This document shows, piece after piece, positions 41,964 through 50,800 of a stretch of 64,000 nt of DNA. Where the stretch lies: the NCBI RefSeq assembly GCF_020400825.1, contig NZ_JAINVH010000001.1, positions 434,001 through 498,000 of the forward strand, read 5' to 3'. Both the position numbers and the translations under genes were made by a program. The stretch's first letter is position 1. Each line of letters opens with the position of its first letter. A model generated the notes under the pieces. It was given only the letters and a program-made list of their open reading frames with translations. It ran no database searches and was not told the origin of the DNA. This DNA is from Streptomyces sp. HPF1205 (lineage in GTDB: Bacteria > Actinomycetota > Actinomycetes > Streptomycetales > Streptomycetaceae).

Positions 41964-44563
41964 GCGTTCACCGTCTCGGTCAGGGATACGAACACGGGTT
42001 CCGGCTTGATCTGGTCGCGCTCCTCGACGAAGCGGACCGTGGGGTCGGGGGTGTCGGGCGCGTTGACGAAGGACACGAACCGGCGCAGCCGCTCGGGGTC
42101 GTTGATGGTCTGCGCCCACTCGTCGCGGTAGCCGGCCACGTGCGCGGCCATCAGCTCCTCCAGTTCGGCGCAGATGCCGAGGGAGTCGTGCACCACCACG
42201 TCGCGCACGTGATCGAGGCCGCCGGGAATCCGCTCCAGCCACACGCTGGTGCGCTCCAGCCGGTCGGCGGTGCGGATGTAGTACATCAGGAACCGGTCGA
42301 TCAGCCGCACCAGTTCGGCGTCCGACAGGTCCTTGGCCAGCAGGTCGGCGTGCCGCGGGGTCGCCCCGCCGTTGCCGCCCACGTACAGGTTCCAGCCGTT
42401 CGCGGTCGCGATCACCCCGAAGTCCTTGCTCTGCGCCTCCGCGCACTCCCGGGCGCACCCCGACACCGCGGACTTCAGCTTGTGCGGGGAGCGCAGCCCC
42501 CGGTAGCGCAGCTCCAGGTCGATGGCCATCCGCACGCTGTCCTGCACGCCGTAGCGGCACCAGGTCGAACCCACGCAGGACTTCACCGTGCGCAGTGCCT
42601 TGCCGTAGGCGTGGCCGGACTCGAAGCCGGCGTCCACCAGCCGGGTCCAGATCAGCGGCAGCTGCTCCACCCGGGCGCCGAACAGGTCGATCCGCTGGCC
42701 GCCGGTGATCTTGGTGTAGAGGCCGAAGTCCCGCGCCACCTCGCCCAGCACGATCAGCTTCTCCGGGGTGATCTCGCCGCCGGGCACGCGCGGCACGATC
42801 GAATACGACCCGTTCCTCTGCATGTTGGCCAGGAAGTGGTCGTTGGTGTCCTGCAGGGCGGCCTGCTCGCCGTCCAGTACGTGCCCGCTCGCCCCGACCA
42901 CCGGCGCCAGCGACGCCAGGATGGAGGCCACCGCCGGCTTGCAGATCTCGCAGCCCTCGCCGCCGCGCGCGCTCTCGCGGCCGTGCCGGTCCAGCAGTTC
43001 ACGGTAGGAGGCGATGCGCAGGGTGAGCACGATCTCGTACAGCTCGGCGCGGGTCTGCCCGAAGCAGCCGCACAGGCCCTTGTCGACGGCGACGCCGTTC
43101 GCCTCCAGCTCCGCGTCGACGAGCTGCCCCAGCACCTTCACGCAACTGCCGCAGCCCGTACCGGCCTTGGTGCACTTCTTGACCTCCGGCACGCTGGTGC
43201 AGGAGTGCTCGGTGACCGCCGCGCGGATCGCGCCCTTGCTGACGTTGTGGCAGCTGCAGATCACCGCGTCGTCCGGCAGCGACGCCGGGCCGAGTGAGAC
43301 GCCGCCGCCGGCGCCCGCCGGCAGCACCAGGTGCTCGGGCGCGACCGGCGGGACCGTGCCGGTCAGCGGGCGCAGCATCCCGTACGACTCGCAGTCGCCG
43401 ACCAGGATGCCGCCCAGCAAAGTGCCGTCGGCGGCCACCACCAGCTTGCGGTACACCCCGGAACGCGAGTCGGAGTAGACCACGTCGAGGCTGCCGTCGG
43501 CGGCGCCGTGCGCGTCGCCGAAGCTCGCCACGTCCACGCCCAGCAGCTTCAGCTTGGTGGACAGGTCGGCGCCGGTGAAGGCGCCCGCGTCGCCCGCGAT
43601 GGTCCGCGCGGCCGTCTCGGCCATCTCGTTGCCCGGCGCGACCAGCCCGTACACCCGGCCGTCCACGGCCTGCGCGCACTCGCCGATCGCGAAGACCGCG
43701 GGGTCGGCGGTACGGCAGGTCTCGTCGACCACGATCCCGCCGCGCTCGCCGACCGGCAGCCCGCAGGCCCGGGCCAGCTCGTCGCGCGGCCGCACGCCCG
43801 CCGAGAACACCACCAGGTCGGCGGCCAGCCGCGAGTCGTCCGACAGTGCCATGCCGGCGACCCGGCCGTCGTCGCCGGTGACGATCTCCCGCGTGCCCAC
43901 CCCGGTGTGCACGGTGACGCCGAGGCCCTCGATCTTGCGCCGCAGCGCGTCGCCGCCGCCGTCGTCCACCTGCACCGGCATCAGCCGCGGCGCGAACTCC
44001 ACGACGTGCGTGTCCAGGCCGAGGCCCTTCAGCGCGCCCGCCGCCTCCAGCCCGAGCAGCCCGCCGCCGACCACCGCGCCGGTCCGCGAGTGCCCCGCGT
44101 ACTCCTCGATCGCCAGCAGGTCCTCGATGGTGCGGTAGACGAAGCAGCCCTGCGCGTCCTTGCCGGGCACCGGCGGCACGAACGGGTACGAGCCGGTGGC
44201 CAGCACCAGCGTGTCGTACCCGACCGTCAGCCCGGAGCGGGCGGTGACGGTACGGGCCTCGCGGTCCACCGCCACCGCCGGGTCGCCCACGTGCAGTTCG
44301 ATGCCGTGCTCGGCCATGAAGCCGTCCTCGACCATCGACAGGTCCTCGGGCGTCGCGCCCTCGGTGAAGTACGAGGTCAGGTGTACGCGGTCGTACGCGG
44401 GGCGGGGCTCCTCGCACAGCACGACCACGCGCGCCCGCCCGGTCACCCCGCGGTCGGCCAGCGCCTCCAGGAACCGCTGGCCGACCATCCCGTGGCCGAC
44501 CAGCACGATCGTCTGCGCCGGGCTCGCCGGGCTCGCCGAATTCTCGGCCGGACTCGCAGCCAT
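41960..44563 (-). CDS. nirB: Nitrite reductase large subunit
   Basis: Predicted 867-residue cytoplasmic enzyme reducing nitrite to ammonium. The N-terminal FAD/NAD domain starts TIVLVGHGMVGQRFLEAL and has VVGGGLLGLEAAGAL. A BFD-like [2Fe-2S] domain has ICSCHNVSKG and CTKAGTGCGSC. The C-terminal sulfite/nitrite reductase domain has the siroheme/[4Fe-4S] cysteines in SCVGSTWCRYG and SGCARECAEAQSKDFG. ATG 44563 follows GGAGG at nine-base spacing, two bases after the upstream reductase stop. Siroheme for this enzyme may come from the chelatase-like gene at 54667. Confidence 0.97.
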   Translation of the reverse strand: MAASPAENSASPASPAQTIVLVGHGMVGQRFLEALADRGVTGRARVVVLCEEPRPAYDRVHLTSYFTEGATPEDLSMVEDGFMAEHGIELHVGDPAVAVDREARTVTARSGLTVGYDTLVLATGSYPFVPPVPGKDAQGCFVYRTIEDLLAIEEYAGHSRTGAVVGGGLLGLEAAGALKGLGLDTHVVEFAPRLMPVQVDDGGGDALRRKIEGLGVTVHTGVGTREIVTGDDGRVAGMALSDDSRLAADLVVFSAGVRPRDELARACGLPVGERGGIVVDETCRTADPAVFAIGECAQAVDGRVYGLVAPGNEMAETAARTIAGDAGAFTGADLSTKLKLLGVDVASFGDAHGAADGSLDVVYSDSRSGVYRKLVVAADGTLLGGILVGDCESYGMLRPLTGTVPPVAPEHLVLPAGAGGGVSLGPASLPDDAVICSCHNVSKGAIRAAVTEHSCTSVPEVKKCTKAGTGCGSCVKVLGQLVDAELEANGVAVDKGLCGCFGQTRAELYEIVLTLRIASYRELLDRHGRESARGGEGCEICKPAVASILASLAPVVGASGHVLDGEQAALQDTNDHFLANMQRNGSYSIVPRVPGGEITPEKLIVLGEVARDFGLYTKITGGQRIDLFGARVEQLPLIWTRLVDAGFESGHAYGKALRTVKSCVGSTWCRYGVQDSVRMAIDLELRYRGLRSPHKLKSAVSGCARECAEAQSKDFGVIATANGWNLYVGGNGGATPRHADLLAKDLSDAELVRLIDRFLMYYIRTADRLERTSVWLERIPGGLDHVRDVVVHDSLGICAELEELMAAHVAGYRDEWAQTINDPERLRRFVSFVNAPDTPDPTVRFVEERDQIKPEPVFVSLTETVNA

Positions 44564-44565
44564 GC

Positions 44566-45987
44566 TCAGAAACCTCCGTCGTCGGTGAGCAGATGAAGCA
44601 AAGGAGCGGAGGGCAGCGGCTCGTCGCCCTCCCAGGTGCGGGCGACCGTGCCGACCGCCGCCAGATCGCCGAGCAGCACGCCGCCCACCAGCCGGTCGCC
44701 GCGCACGACGACCTTCCGGTACGCCCCGCGGGTGGCGTCCGCCAGCCGCAGCACGTCGTCACCGGGCAGCGGTACGGGCTCGCCGAACGCCGCGAGGTCC
44801 AGGGCCGCCGGGCCCGTCCCCTCCGTGCCGCCGCCCGCGGGCCGCAGCGTGAGCCGGGTCAGCGCGCGGGTGCCGGCGTAGCGGGGGCCGGGGGACCCGG
44901 CGGCGGGCCGGTGGGCGGCGCCGGCCGCCTCCGCGCTCGCAGCCGCGCCCGTCCGGTCGCTTGTCCCCGCGTCTGTCCCCGCGCCTGTCCAAGCGCCCGC
45001 CTCGCCGCCCGCCTCCGTCTCCGCTCCCGCCTCCCGCAGCAGCACCCCGGCCAGCACGTCCGCCTGGTCGCGGGCCGCGCCCGCCAGGCCGTACACCGTG
45101 CCCGCGTGCTGCGCGCAGTCGCCGATCGCGAAGACCGCGGGGTCGCTGGTGCGCAACTGGTCGTCGACCACGATCCCCTTGGCGACGTCCAGCCCGGCCG
45201 CCCGCGCCAGGCCGACCCGGGGCCGCACCCCGCAGGCCAGGACCACCAGATCGGCGCCCAGGCAGTAGCCGTCGGCAAGCTCGACCGAGCGGACCGCACG
45301 GCCGGCCGGACCGGGGTCCGGCTCGGTCAGCACGCCGCGCACCCTGCACTCGGTGTGCACCTCGACGCCCTGCGCTTCCAGGTGGGAGCGCAGCAGCGCC
45401 GCGGCGGGCGCGTCCAGGTGCCGTTCCATCAGGTGCTCGCCCTGCTGGGCGACCACCACCTGGGCGCCGCGCGCGGCCAGTGCCTGCGCCGCCGACACCC
45501 CCAGCAGCCCGCCGCCGACCACCACCGCGCGCACCCCCGGCCCCGCCGCGGCCGAGAGCGCCAGGCAGTCGTCCATCGTGCGGAAGGCGTGCACCCCCGC
45601 GGGCAGCGCCAGGTCGCCCTCCCCGAACAGGCCGCGCAGCGGCGGCAGTACGGGGTTGGAGCCGGTCGCCAGGACCAGCCGGTCGTAGCGCAGCACGGAA
45701 CCGTCGTCGCAGCGCACCAGCCGCTCGTCCCGGTCCAGCCGCACCGCCCGCGCCCGCCGCACCGCGCCCGCGCCGGGCAGCGCGATCAGCTCGGGCCGGT
45801 AGCGCCCGGCCAGCACCTCGGCGAGCAGCACCCGGTTGTACGGCAGGTGCGGCTCCTCGCCGAGTACGGTGAGGCGGACCGGCCCGCCGCCGGAGCGCCC
45901 GGGGCCGCCGCCGGACCGCGCCGGCCGGCCGAGCTGGTGGGCGAGCCGGGCGCCCGCCATTCCGCCGCCGATCACCACGATGTCCAT
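44566..45987 (-). CDS. FAD-dependent nitrite/nitrate reductase-type oxidoreductase
   Basis: Predicted 473-residue flavoprotein, first gene of the nir operon. It resembles the N-terminal reductase half of NirB: MDIVVIGGGMAGARLAHQLG, LPYNRVLLAEVLAGRY, RAVVVGGGLLGVSAAQALAA, LACGVRPRVGLARAAGLDVA and the FAD-binding DPAVFAIGDCAQHAG. It probably passes electrons from NAD(P)H to NirB or to the nitrate reductase (NasB-like role). A ~50-residue Ala/Gly/Thr low-complexity insertion (GAETEAGGEAGAWTGAGTD and on) sits in the C-terminal third, at about 44885-45040. It is followed two bases later by nirB. A GlnR box lies 24 bp upstream. Confidence 0.9.
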   Translation of the reverse strand: MDIVVIGGGMAGARLAHQLGRPARSGGGPGRSGGGPVRLTVLGEEPHLPYNRVLLAEVLAGRYRPELIALPGAGAVRRARAVRLDRDERLVRCDDGSVLRYDRLVLATGSNPVLPPLRGLFGEGDLALPAGVHAFRTMDDCLALSAAAGPGVRAVVVGGGLLGVSAAQALAARGAQVVVAQQGEHLMERHLDAPAAALLRSHLEAQGVEVHTECRVRGVLTEPDPGPAGRAVRSVELADGYCLGADLVVLACGVRPRVGLARAAGLDVAKGIVVDDQLRTSDPAVFAIGDCAQHAGTVYGLAGAARDQADVLAGVLLREAGAETEAGGEAGAWTGAGTDAGTSDRTGAAASAEAAGAAHRPAAGSPGPRYAGTRALTRLTLRPAGGGTEGTGPAALDLAAFGEPVPLPGDDVLRLADATRGAYRKVVVRGDRLVGGVLLGDLAAVGTVARTWEGDEPLPSAPLLHLLTDDGGF

Positions 45988-46010
45988 GCCGTCGAGCGTG
46001 CGGGGCCGCT

Positions 46011-46048
46011 GTTACCCGCCCGAATCCCCGCCATTACCCGGGAGCAAC
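46011..46048 (-). promoter_or_regulatory. GlnR box of the nir operon
   Basis: Four half-sites with exact six-base spacing: GTTAC (46011-46015), GAATC (46022-46026), ATTAC (46033-46037), GCAAC (46044-46048). This matches the known gTnAc-n6-GaAAc-n6 repeat layout for the nitrogen regulator GlnR. It is 24 bp upstream of the first nir gene, so nitrite reduction should respond to nitrogen limitation. Confidence 0.8.
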
Positions 46049-46155
46049 GGTGCGCTCACGCCGCCGGGAACGGGATGTGAGCCCGTCCGGTACCGTGACC
46101 GGATCGGTCCGCATCCGGACACGATCGGGCCTGGCCCCCGTATCCCCGGACCGGC

Positions 46156-46161
46156 GAGGAT
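46156..46161 (+). promoter_or_regulatory. -10 element of a leaderless promoter (isochorismatase)
   Basis: GAGGAT ends seven bases before ATG 46169, with CATTGGC between, and there is no Shine-Dalgarno. Confidence 0.45.
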
Positions 46162-46168
46162 CATTGGC

Positions 46169-46771
46169 ATGAGCGAACAGACGCGATCCCGTACCGCCCT
46201 CCTCGTCATCGACGTCCAGGAGTCCTTCCGGCAGCGCGAGAGCTGGCGGCACGCTTCCGACCCGGACGTGGCCGGCCCGGTCGGCAGGCTGGTCGACTTC
46301 GCCCGGGACCGCGGTGACCTGGTGGTATGGGTGCTGCACTCCGAGCCCGGCACCGGCAGCGTCTTCGACCCTGCGCTCGGCCACGTCCGGCCGATCGAGC
46401 CGCTGGCCCCCCGGGACGGCGAACCGGTCCTCACCAAGACCTCGCACAACGCCTTCACCACCACCAACCTGCAGCAGCTCCTCACCGAGCGCGGCATCCA
46501 CCGCCTGATCACCTGCGGCATCAGGACCGAGCAGTGCGTGGAGACCACCACCCGCCTCGCCTCCGACCTCGGCTACCAGGTCACCTTCGTGGTCGACGCC
46601 ACCGCCACCGAGCCCATCCCCGATCCCGCCGCCCCGGCCGGCCGGCCCTACGCCGAGGTGCTCGCCGACCCGCGCACCCTGGGCACCGCCGAGATCATCG
46701 CCCGCACCACCTACGCCCTGGCCGGGCGCTTCGCCACCGTCACCACCGTGAAGGAGCTGACCGGATCGTGA
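46169..46771 (+). CDS. Isochorismatase-family cysteine hydrolase
   Basis: Predicted 200-residue hydrolase. The catalytic triad positions are visible: Asp in ALLVIDVQESFRQ (about residue 15), Lys in VLTKTSHNAF and the nucleophile Cys in ITCGIRTEQCVETTTRLA. The family cleaves C-N bonds in small amides such as nicotinamide or carbamoyl compounds; the substrate is not predictable. It overlaps the GlxA-like regulator by four bases (GTGA), so the regulator probably controls this operon. Divergent from the nir operon with the GlnR box between. Confidence 0.92.
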   Translation: MSEQTRSRTALLVIDVQESFRQRESWRHASDPDVAGPVGRLVDFARDRGDLVVWVLHSEPGTGSVFDPALGHVRPIEPLAPRDGEPVLTKTSHNAFTTTNLQQLLTERGIHRLITCGIRTEQCVETTTRLASDLGYQVTFVVDATATEPIPDPAAPAGRPYAEVLADPRTLGTAEIIARTTYALAGRFATVTTVKELTGS

Positions 46772-47766
46772 CCCGGGTGGTCTTCCTGCTCGTTCCCCGC
46801 GTGCACCTGCTCGACCTCGCCGGGCCGGCCCAGGTCTTCTCGACCGCCGCCGACGACGGCCTCGGGTACGAACTGGCGTACGTGGGCGAGCGGGAGGACA
46901 TCCCCACCGCGCAGGGGCTGCCGCTGCGCGCCACCGCGCAGCTGCCGGCACTGGCCGCGGGCGACCTCGTGGTCGTCCCCGGCTGGCGGTCCCGTTCCCT
47001 GCGCGACAACGGCGGGCTGCGCCCGGCCACCCTGGAGTGGCTGCGCGCGCACCACGCGGCGGGCGGCACCGTCGCCTCGGTCTGCGCCGGAGCCGACGCG
47101 CTCGGCCGGGCGGGGCTGCTCGACGGCCGCCGCTGCACCACCCACCACGACCTCCAGGACGAACTCGCCCGCCGCTACCCGCGGGCCACCGTCGTGCGCG
47201 ACGTGCTCTACGTCGTCGACGGCACCCTGGTCACCTCCGCCGGGATCGCCTCCGGCATCGACCTGGCGCTCCACCTCCTCGCCGTGCGCCACGGCCCCGC
47301 GGCCGCCGCCCGCGTCGCCCGGCAGATGGTCGTCTACGCCCGGCGCAACGGCGACGAACGGCAGGCCAGCGCCATGCTGCGGCACCGCGCCCACGTCAGC
47401 GACGCCGTCCACCGCGCCCAGGACGTCATCGACGCGCGCTTCACCGACCGCCTCGCCCTGTCCGACCTCGCCTCGGCCACCGGCGTGAGCGAACGCACCC
47501 TCACCCGCCGCTTCACCGCCTCCACCGGCCTGACCCCGCTGCGCTACCAGCAGGAACTCCGCCTCGAACGCGCCGAGCACCTCATGGCCCTCGGCGCCAC
47601 CGCCGAGTCCGCCGCCCGGGCGGTCGGCTTCCAGGACGCCCGCATGCTCCGGCGCCTGCGCGCCCGCTCGGCCGGGCCCGGTCCCGCGGGTTCGGCTTCG
47701 GCGGGTCCGGTTCCGGCGGGTCCGGTTCCGGCGGGTTCCGGGCCCGCGGGTGACGCCTTGGGCTGA
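46768..47766 (+). CDS. GlxA-like transcriptional regulator (DJ-1/PfpI + AraC HTH)
   Basis: Predicted 332-residue regulator. The N-terminal DJ-1/PfpI domain begins RVVFLLVPRVHLLDLAGPAQ, with the nucleophile-elbow equivalent VASVCAGADALGRAG. The C-terminal AraC HTH has RLALSDLASATGVSERTLTR and RFTASTGLTPLRYQQELRLE. The tail is a Gly-Pro-Ala repeat (GPVPAGPVPAGSG) encoded by short GC repeats at about 47675-47760. The start is GTG 46768, overlapping the isochorismatase stop. This pairing is common in Streptomyces and suggests local control by the hydrolase substrate. Confidence 0.92.
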   Translation: MTRVVFLLVPRVHLLDLAGPAQVFSTAADDGLGYELAYVGEREDIPTAQGLPLRATAQLPALAAGDLVVVPGWRSRSLRDNGGLRPATLEWLRAHHAAGGTVASVCAGADALGRAGLLDGRRCTTHHDLQDELARRYPRATVVRDVLYVVDGTLVTSAGIASGIDLALHLLAVRHGPAAAARVARQMVVYARRNGDERQASAMLRHRAHVSDAVHRAQDVIDARFTDRLALSDLASATGVSERTLTRRFTASTGLTPLRYQQELRLERAEHLMALGATAESAARAVGFQDARMLRRLRARSAGPGPAGSASAGPVPAGPVPAGSGPAGDALG

Positions 47767-47847
47767 CGCCGTACGGAGACCGCGGCGGCGACTGGACGGC
47801 GGCGGAATGGCCGATTCCCGGGAGGTGTGCGCGGACCCGCCGGTGCC

Positions 47848-48543
47848 ATGGTGGGCCGGGTGGACTTCTTCGACTCCTTCCCGGCGCGGGAACCGGTCGC
47901 GCCGCCGCGCCGCCGCCGCCCGTGGTGGCAGCGGCCCGACAACGTGCTGCCCGCGTCCGTACCGGGTGACGCCCTCCTGATCAGGACCGACAGCGCCGCT
48001 GTGTGGGCCGGGGCCGTCCGGGTCTACCCGAACGGCTTCCAGATGAGCGTGCGGATGGTCCGGCGGGAGCCGCCGGACGGTTCGCCGCGGTACCGGCCCG
48101 TCCACCACTTCCCGCCCGCCCCCTTTGAGGCGGTCGGAACCGGCACCGGGCTGCGGCTGGGAATCGAATACGTCGACGGGCGCCGCGACGCCCTGGGCGA
48201 GGGCCTCGCGTCCCACCACTTCAGCGACGACGAGGAAGAGCGGACGCTGCGCATCATGGACCAGGGCGGCGGGGGCGACGGCACGACCTGGGACGCCGAA
48301 GTGTGGGTGGCGCCGCTGCCTCCCGACGGTCCCGTCACCCTGGTCGCCGTCTGGCCCGGCGCGGGCGCCACCGCCGAGTGCCGCGCGGAACTCGACGGCG
48401 CCGCGATCCGCGCGGCCGCCGCCCGCACGGTCACCCTGTGGCCGCCGGACGAGTACGAGGCGCAAGACGGCGGCCAGTGGGGCAGTGTGCGCATCGCGAC
48501 CACGGCCGACGACGCCGGCGGCAAGCAGGCCGGCGGCGCGTGA
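47848..48543 (+). CDS. Conserved hypothetical protein
   Basis: Predicted 231-residue soluble protein with no recognised domain name. It has alternating strands rich in Asp, Pro and Trp: RPWWQRPDNVLPASVPGDAL, VWAGAVRVYPNGFQMSVRM, TGTGLRLGIEYVDGRRD, DAEVWVAPLPPDGPVTLVAVWP. This recurs in actinobacterial proteins of unknown role and looks like a beta-sandwich. No signal peptide or helix is seen. The start is uncertain: ATG 47848, GTG 47827 or GTG 47860 are in frame and none has an ideal ribosome-binding site. Convergent with the OsmC gene 20 bp away. Confidence 0.7.
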   Translation: MVGRVDFFDSFPAREPVAPPRRRRPWWQRPDNVLPASVPGDALLIRTDSAAVWAGAVRVYPNGFQMSVRMVRREPPDGSPRYRPVHHFPPAPFEAVGTGTGLRLGIEYVDGRRDALGEGLASHHFSDDEEERTLRIMDQGGGGDGTTWDAEVWVAPLPPDGPVTLVAVWPGAGATAECRAELDGAAIRAAAARTVTLWPPDEYEAQDGGQWGSVRIATTADDAGGKQAGGA

Positions 48544-48563
48544 CGGCCGGACCTGCCTGACCC

Positions 48564-49046
48564 TCACTCCTGCCCGGCGGTCACCACCGGTTCGTGCTCC
48601 ACCGGGAAGTTGACCGAGGCCGCGATGAAGCACAGGCGGTGGGCGTCCTCGTGCAGGGCCGCGGCCTTCTCGGCCATCGCGCCGGACGCCACCTCCACGC
48701 GGGGCCGCAGCAGCGCCCGGGTGAAGTGGCCGCCGCCGTCGCCCGTCTCCTCCATCGTCCCGGACGCCCGGTCGGTGTACGCGGTCACGACGACCCCGTT
48801 CACGGCGCACAGGTGCAGGTAGGCGAGCATGTGGCACTGCGACAGCGCCGCCAGCAGCAACTGCTCCGGGTTCCAGCGGTCGGCGTCGCCCCGGAAGTGC
48901 GGGTCCGACGAACCGGCCAGGGGCGGCGGTCCGTCCGCCTCGACCTCGTGCGTGCGCCGGTAGGAGCGGTAGGAGTCGGTGCCGCTACCGAGGTTCCCGG
49001 TCCAGGTGAGGCGGGTCTCGTAGGCGTGCGTTCTGGCGGACGGCAT
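48564..49046 (-). CDS. OsmC-family peroxide-reducing protein
   Basis: Predicted 160-residue thiol peroxidase of the OsmC/Ohr superfamily. The two redox Cys are in LLAALSQCHMLAYLHLCAVN and HRLCFIAASVNFPVEHEP. The N-terminus THAYETRLTWTGN and DRWNPEQLLLAA are typical of the OsmC branch. ATG 49046 follows GAGAGAGG. It would reduce organic hydroperoxides in the cytoplasm. A hairpin terminator separates it from the HAF-repeat gene upstream. Confidence 0.9.
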   Translation of the reverse strand: MPSARTHAYETRLTWTGNLGSGTDSYRSYRRTHEVEADGPPPLAGSSDPHFRGDADRWNPEQLLLAALSQCHMLAYLHLCAVNGVVVTAYTDRASGTMEETGDGGGHFTRALLRPRVEVASGAMAEKAAALHEDAHRLCFIAASVNFPVEHEPVVTAGQE

Positions 49047-49074
49047 GAGCGGGCCGGCCTCTCTCCTCGGTGCG

Positions 49075-49112
49075 CCGGGGTCCCCGGGGTCCCGGAATCC
49101 CGGGGACCCCGG
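49075..49112 (-). terminator. Hairpin terminator after the HAF-repeat gene
   Basis: CCGGGGTCCCCGG (49075-49087) and CCGGGGACCCCGG (49100-49112) form a 13-bp perfect stem with a 12-base loop, about 108 bases beyond the HAF-repeat stop and before the OsmC start. Confidence 0.65.
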
Positions 49113-49219
49113 CACTTGACGGCTGGGCGGGCGTGCTGCCTCGGATCGTAGCCGCCCGCGCCGCCGCGGCCAGGGGTTTCCCGGCCGGGGACGGAAAACC
49201 CGGGACCTGCACCAGCCTC

Positions 49220-50668
49220 CTAGAGGGGGACGGTCCACTGGAGGCAGTTGTACATGGGGGCGTTGCACCCGGGGGGGATGCCGCTGCCGCCGATGGTGGT
49301 CGCGCCTTCGTCCACACTCCCGATCGTCGAGTCCCCGCCTGTCGAGCCCCCGCCTGTCGAGCCCCCGCTCGTTACCGAGCCCCCGCTCGTCGAGGTGCCG
49401 CCCACCGAGCTCCCGCCCGTCGAACCGCCGGTGGGCACTCCTTTGGGCCCGTTGCCGGGCCGCACGAACCAACTGATTATCGTTCCGCGGTTGTCGATGT
49501 ACTCCGCATAAGCCCCGTACCTGCCGTCGGGCAGGGGAAGGTCGATGCGCTGCCCGGCACGCCACAGGAAGGGGCGGTAGCGAACGCCGGCCTCCACGGA
49601 CACGACACAGTAGCCGCAGACGTCACCGCGGTCGTTCACGGACAATGCCAACCCGTCTTCGGTGTCTTCGGGAACCGACAGCACGGTCAGGGTGTTCCCC
49701 GACCACAGGAACGGACGGCGGTCGTCGGGCCCGTACGCGCCCGTGCCGATCACGTCCCCGCGCATGTTGATCGCCTGGAGGCCGTCCGCCACCGTCAGCC
49801 CGTCGCGGGTGGCTCCCGGCAGGCGCATCGGCGAGAGCTCGGACCTGCCCGCCCGCCAGCGGAACGCGCGCTCGACCAGGGTGCCGTTCTCGGCGTACAT
49901 CACGGTGCCGGCGACCTGCCCGAGGTCGTTGACCGCCGAGGGAAGCACGGTCGACCCGGCGGCGGCGATGTCCGTCAGCCAGGTGGACCGGCCCGCCTGC
50001 CAGAAGAAGGGCAGGGACTTCCAGGGGCTGGACTGCGAGACCTGCGCGAGGATGCCTCCCCGGTTGTTCACGGCGAGCACCCGGATGTCGGACCAGGGGC
50101 CGCCGTCCGGCGGCAGAATCGGGGTGATCCGCCCCCGGTCCCAGAGGAACAGCTTGTCGTACGTCCAATCCTCGTAGTAGGGCGGGGGCTCCGGGTCCGT
50201 GCGTGCCTGGACCAGGACCCGCCCCCTGGCGTCCATGCAGACGGCCCGGGTGTGCGGGAAGGGGCCGACGTTCATCGGCCGGGGAACGCCGTCGGTCCAC
50301 AGCAGGGCGGTCATGCCGGAGTTGTAGTACGCCCCGGCGTACTGGCCGGAGTCGCTGATCCCCACGAGCTCCACCGGCGACGCACCGTCCGGTGCGAGGG
50401 GCACGGACAGCGCGCCGTCCGACCACAGGACGGGTGCGTACGTCTTCCCGTCGAGGAAGCCCCACCCGGCCATCTGCCCCGACCGGTTGATGCCGCAGAC
50501 GCGCGACATGTAGGTGCAGTCGTCCCTCCGCAGCGATGTGACCGTAATACCGCCGTCCGTGGTGGGGCGGGCCGTCGCCGAAACGCGCGAGGCCCCGAAG
50601 CCGATCACGGCCGCGCTCGCGAGCGCACCCGAAAGGATCGCGCGCCGGCTCGTACCCTCGTGTGCCAT
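49220..50668 (-). CDS. Tat-exported HAF-repeat protein
   Basis: Predicted 482-residue extracellular protein. A twin-arginine signal, TSRRAILSGALASAAVIGFG then SRVSA, is at residues 5-31. The body has repeats of the HAF type: VCGINRSGQMAGWGF, LVGISDSGQYAGAYYNSGM, AVNDLGQVAGTVMYAENG and SVNDRGDVCGYCV, each followed by a hydrophobic LW.. strand, which suggests a beta-propeller. The C-terminus has a Gly/Ser/Thr linker (GGSTGGSSVGGTSTSGG) and ends CNAPMYNCLQWTVPL. ATG 50668 follows GAGGGGACCGGAC; the longer frame to 50710 does not improve the Tat signal. Function unknown. Confidence 0.85.
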   Translation of the reverse strand: MAHEGTSRRAILSGALASAAVIGFGASRVSATARPTTDGGITVTSLRRDDCTYMSRVCGINRSGQMAGWGFLDGKTYAPVLWSDGALSVPLAPDGASPVELVGISDSGQYAGAYYNSGMTALLWTDGVPRPMNVGPFPHTRAVCMDARGRVLVQARTDPEPPPYYEDWTYDKLFLWDRGRITPILPPDGGPWSDIRVLAVNNRGGILAQVSQSSPWKSLPFFWQAGRSTWLTDIAAAGSTVLPSAVNDLGQVAGTVMYAENGTLVERAFRWRAGRSELSPMRLPGATRDGLTVADGLQAINMRGDVIGTGAYGPDDRRPFLWSGNTLTVLSVPEDTEDGLALSVNDRGDVCGYCVVSVEAGVRYRPFLWRAGQRIDLPLPDGRYGAYAEYIDNRGTIISWFVRPGNGPKGVPTGGSTGGSSVGGTSTSGGSVTSGGSTGGGSTGGDSTIGSVDEGATTIGGSGIPPGCNAPMYNCLQWTVPL

Positions 50669-50800
50669 GTCCGGTCCCCTCGTCGAACTGCCTTTCGGCG
50701 AGGGTGACATGGATCACCTTTATCGGCACAGACGCCATCACGCCACGCATCGGCGGGCTCGCATCGGGCTTATCCGCACCACTCGGACCGCCCCGCCGCG

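Noticed and set aside
41964..42560. N-terminal extension of NirD
   Set aside because: Shadow of nirB in another frame; ATG 41963 with a four-base overlap is the true start.
48564..49565. 333-residue ORF containing the OsmC gene
   Set aside because: The first 170 residues are shadow and cross a terminator; OsmC starts at 49046.
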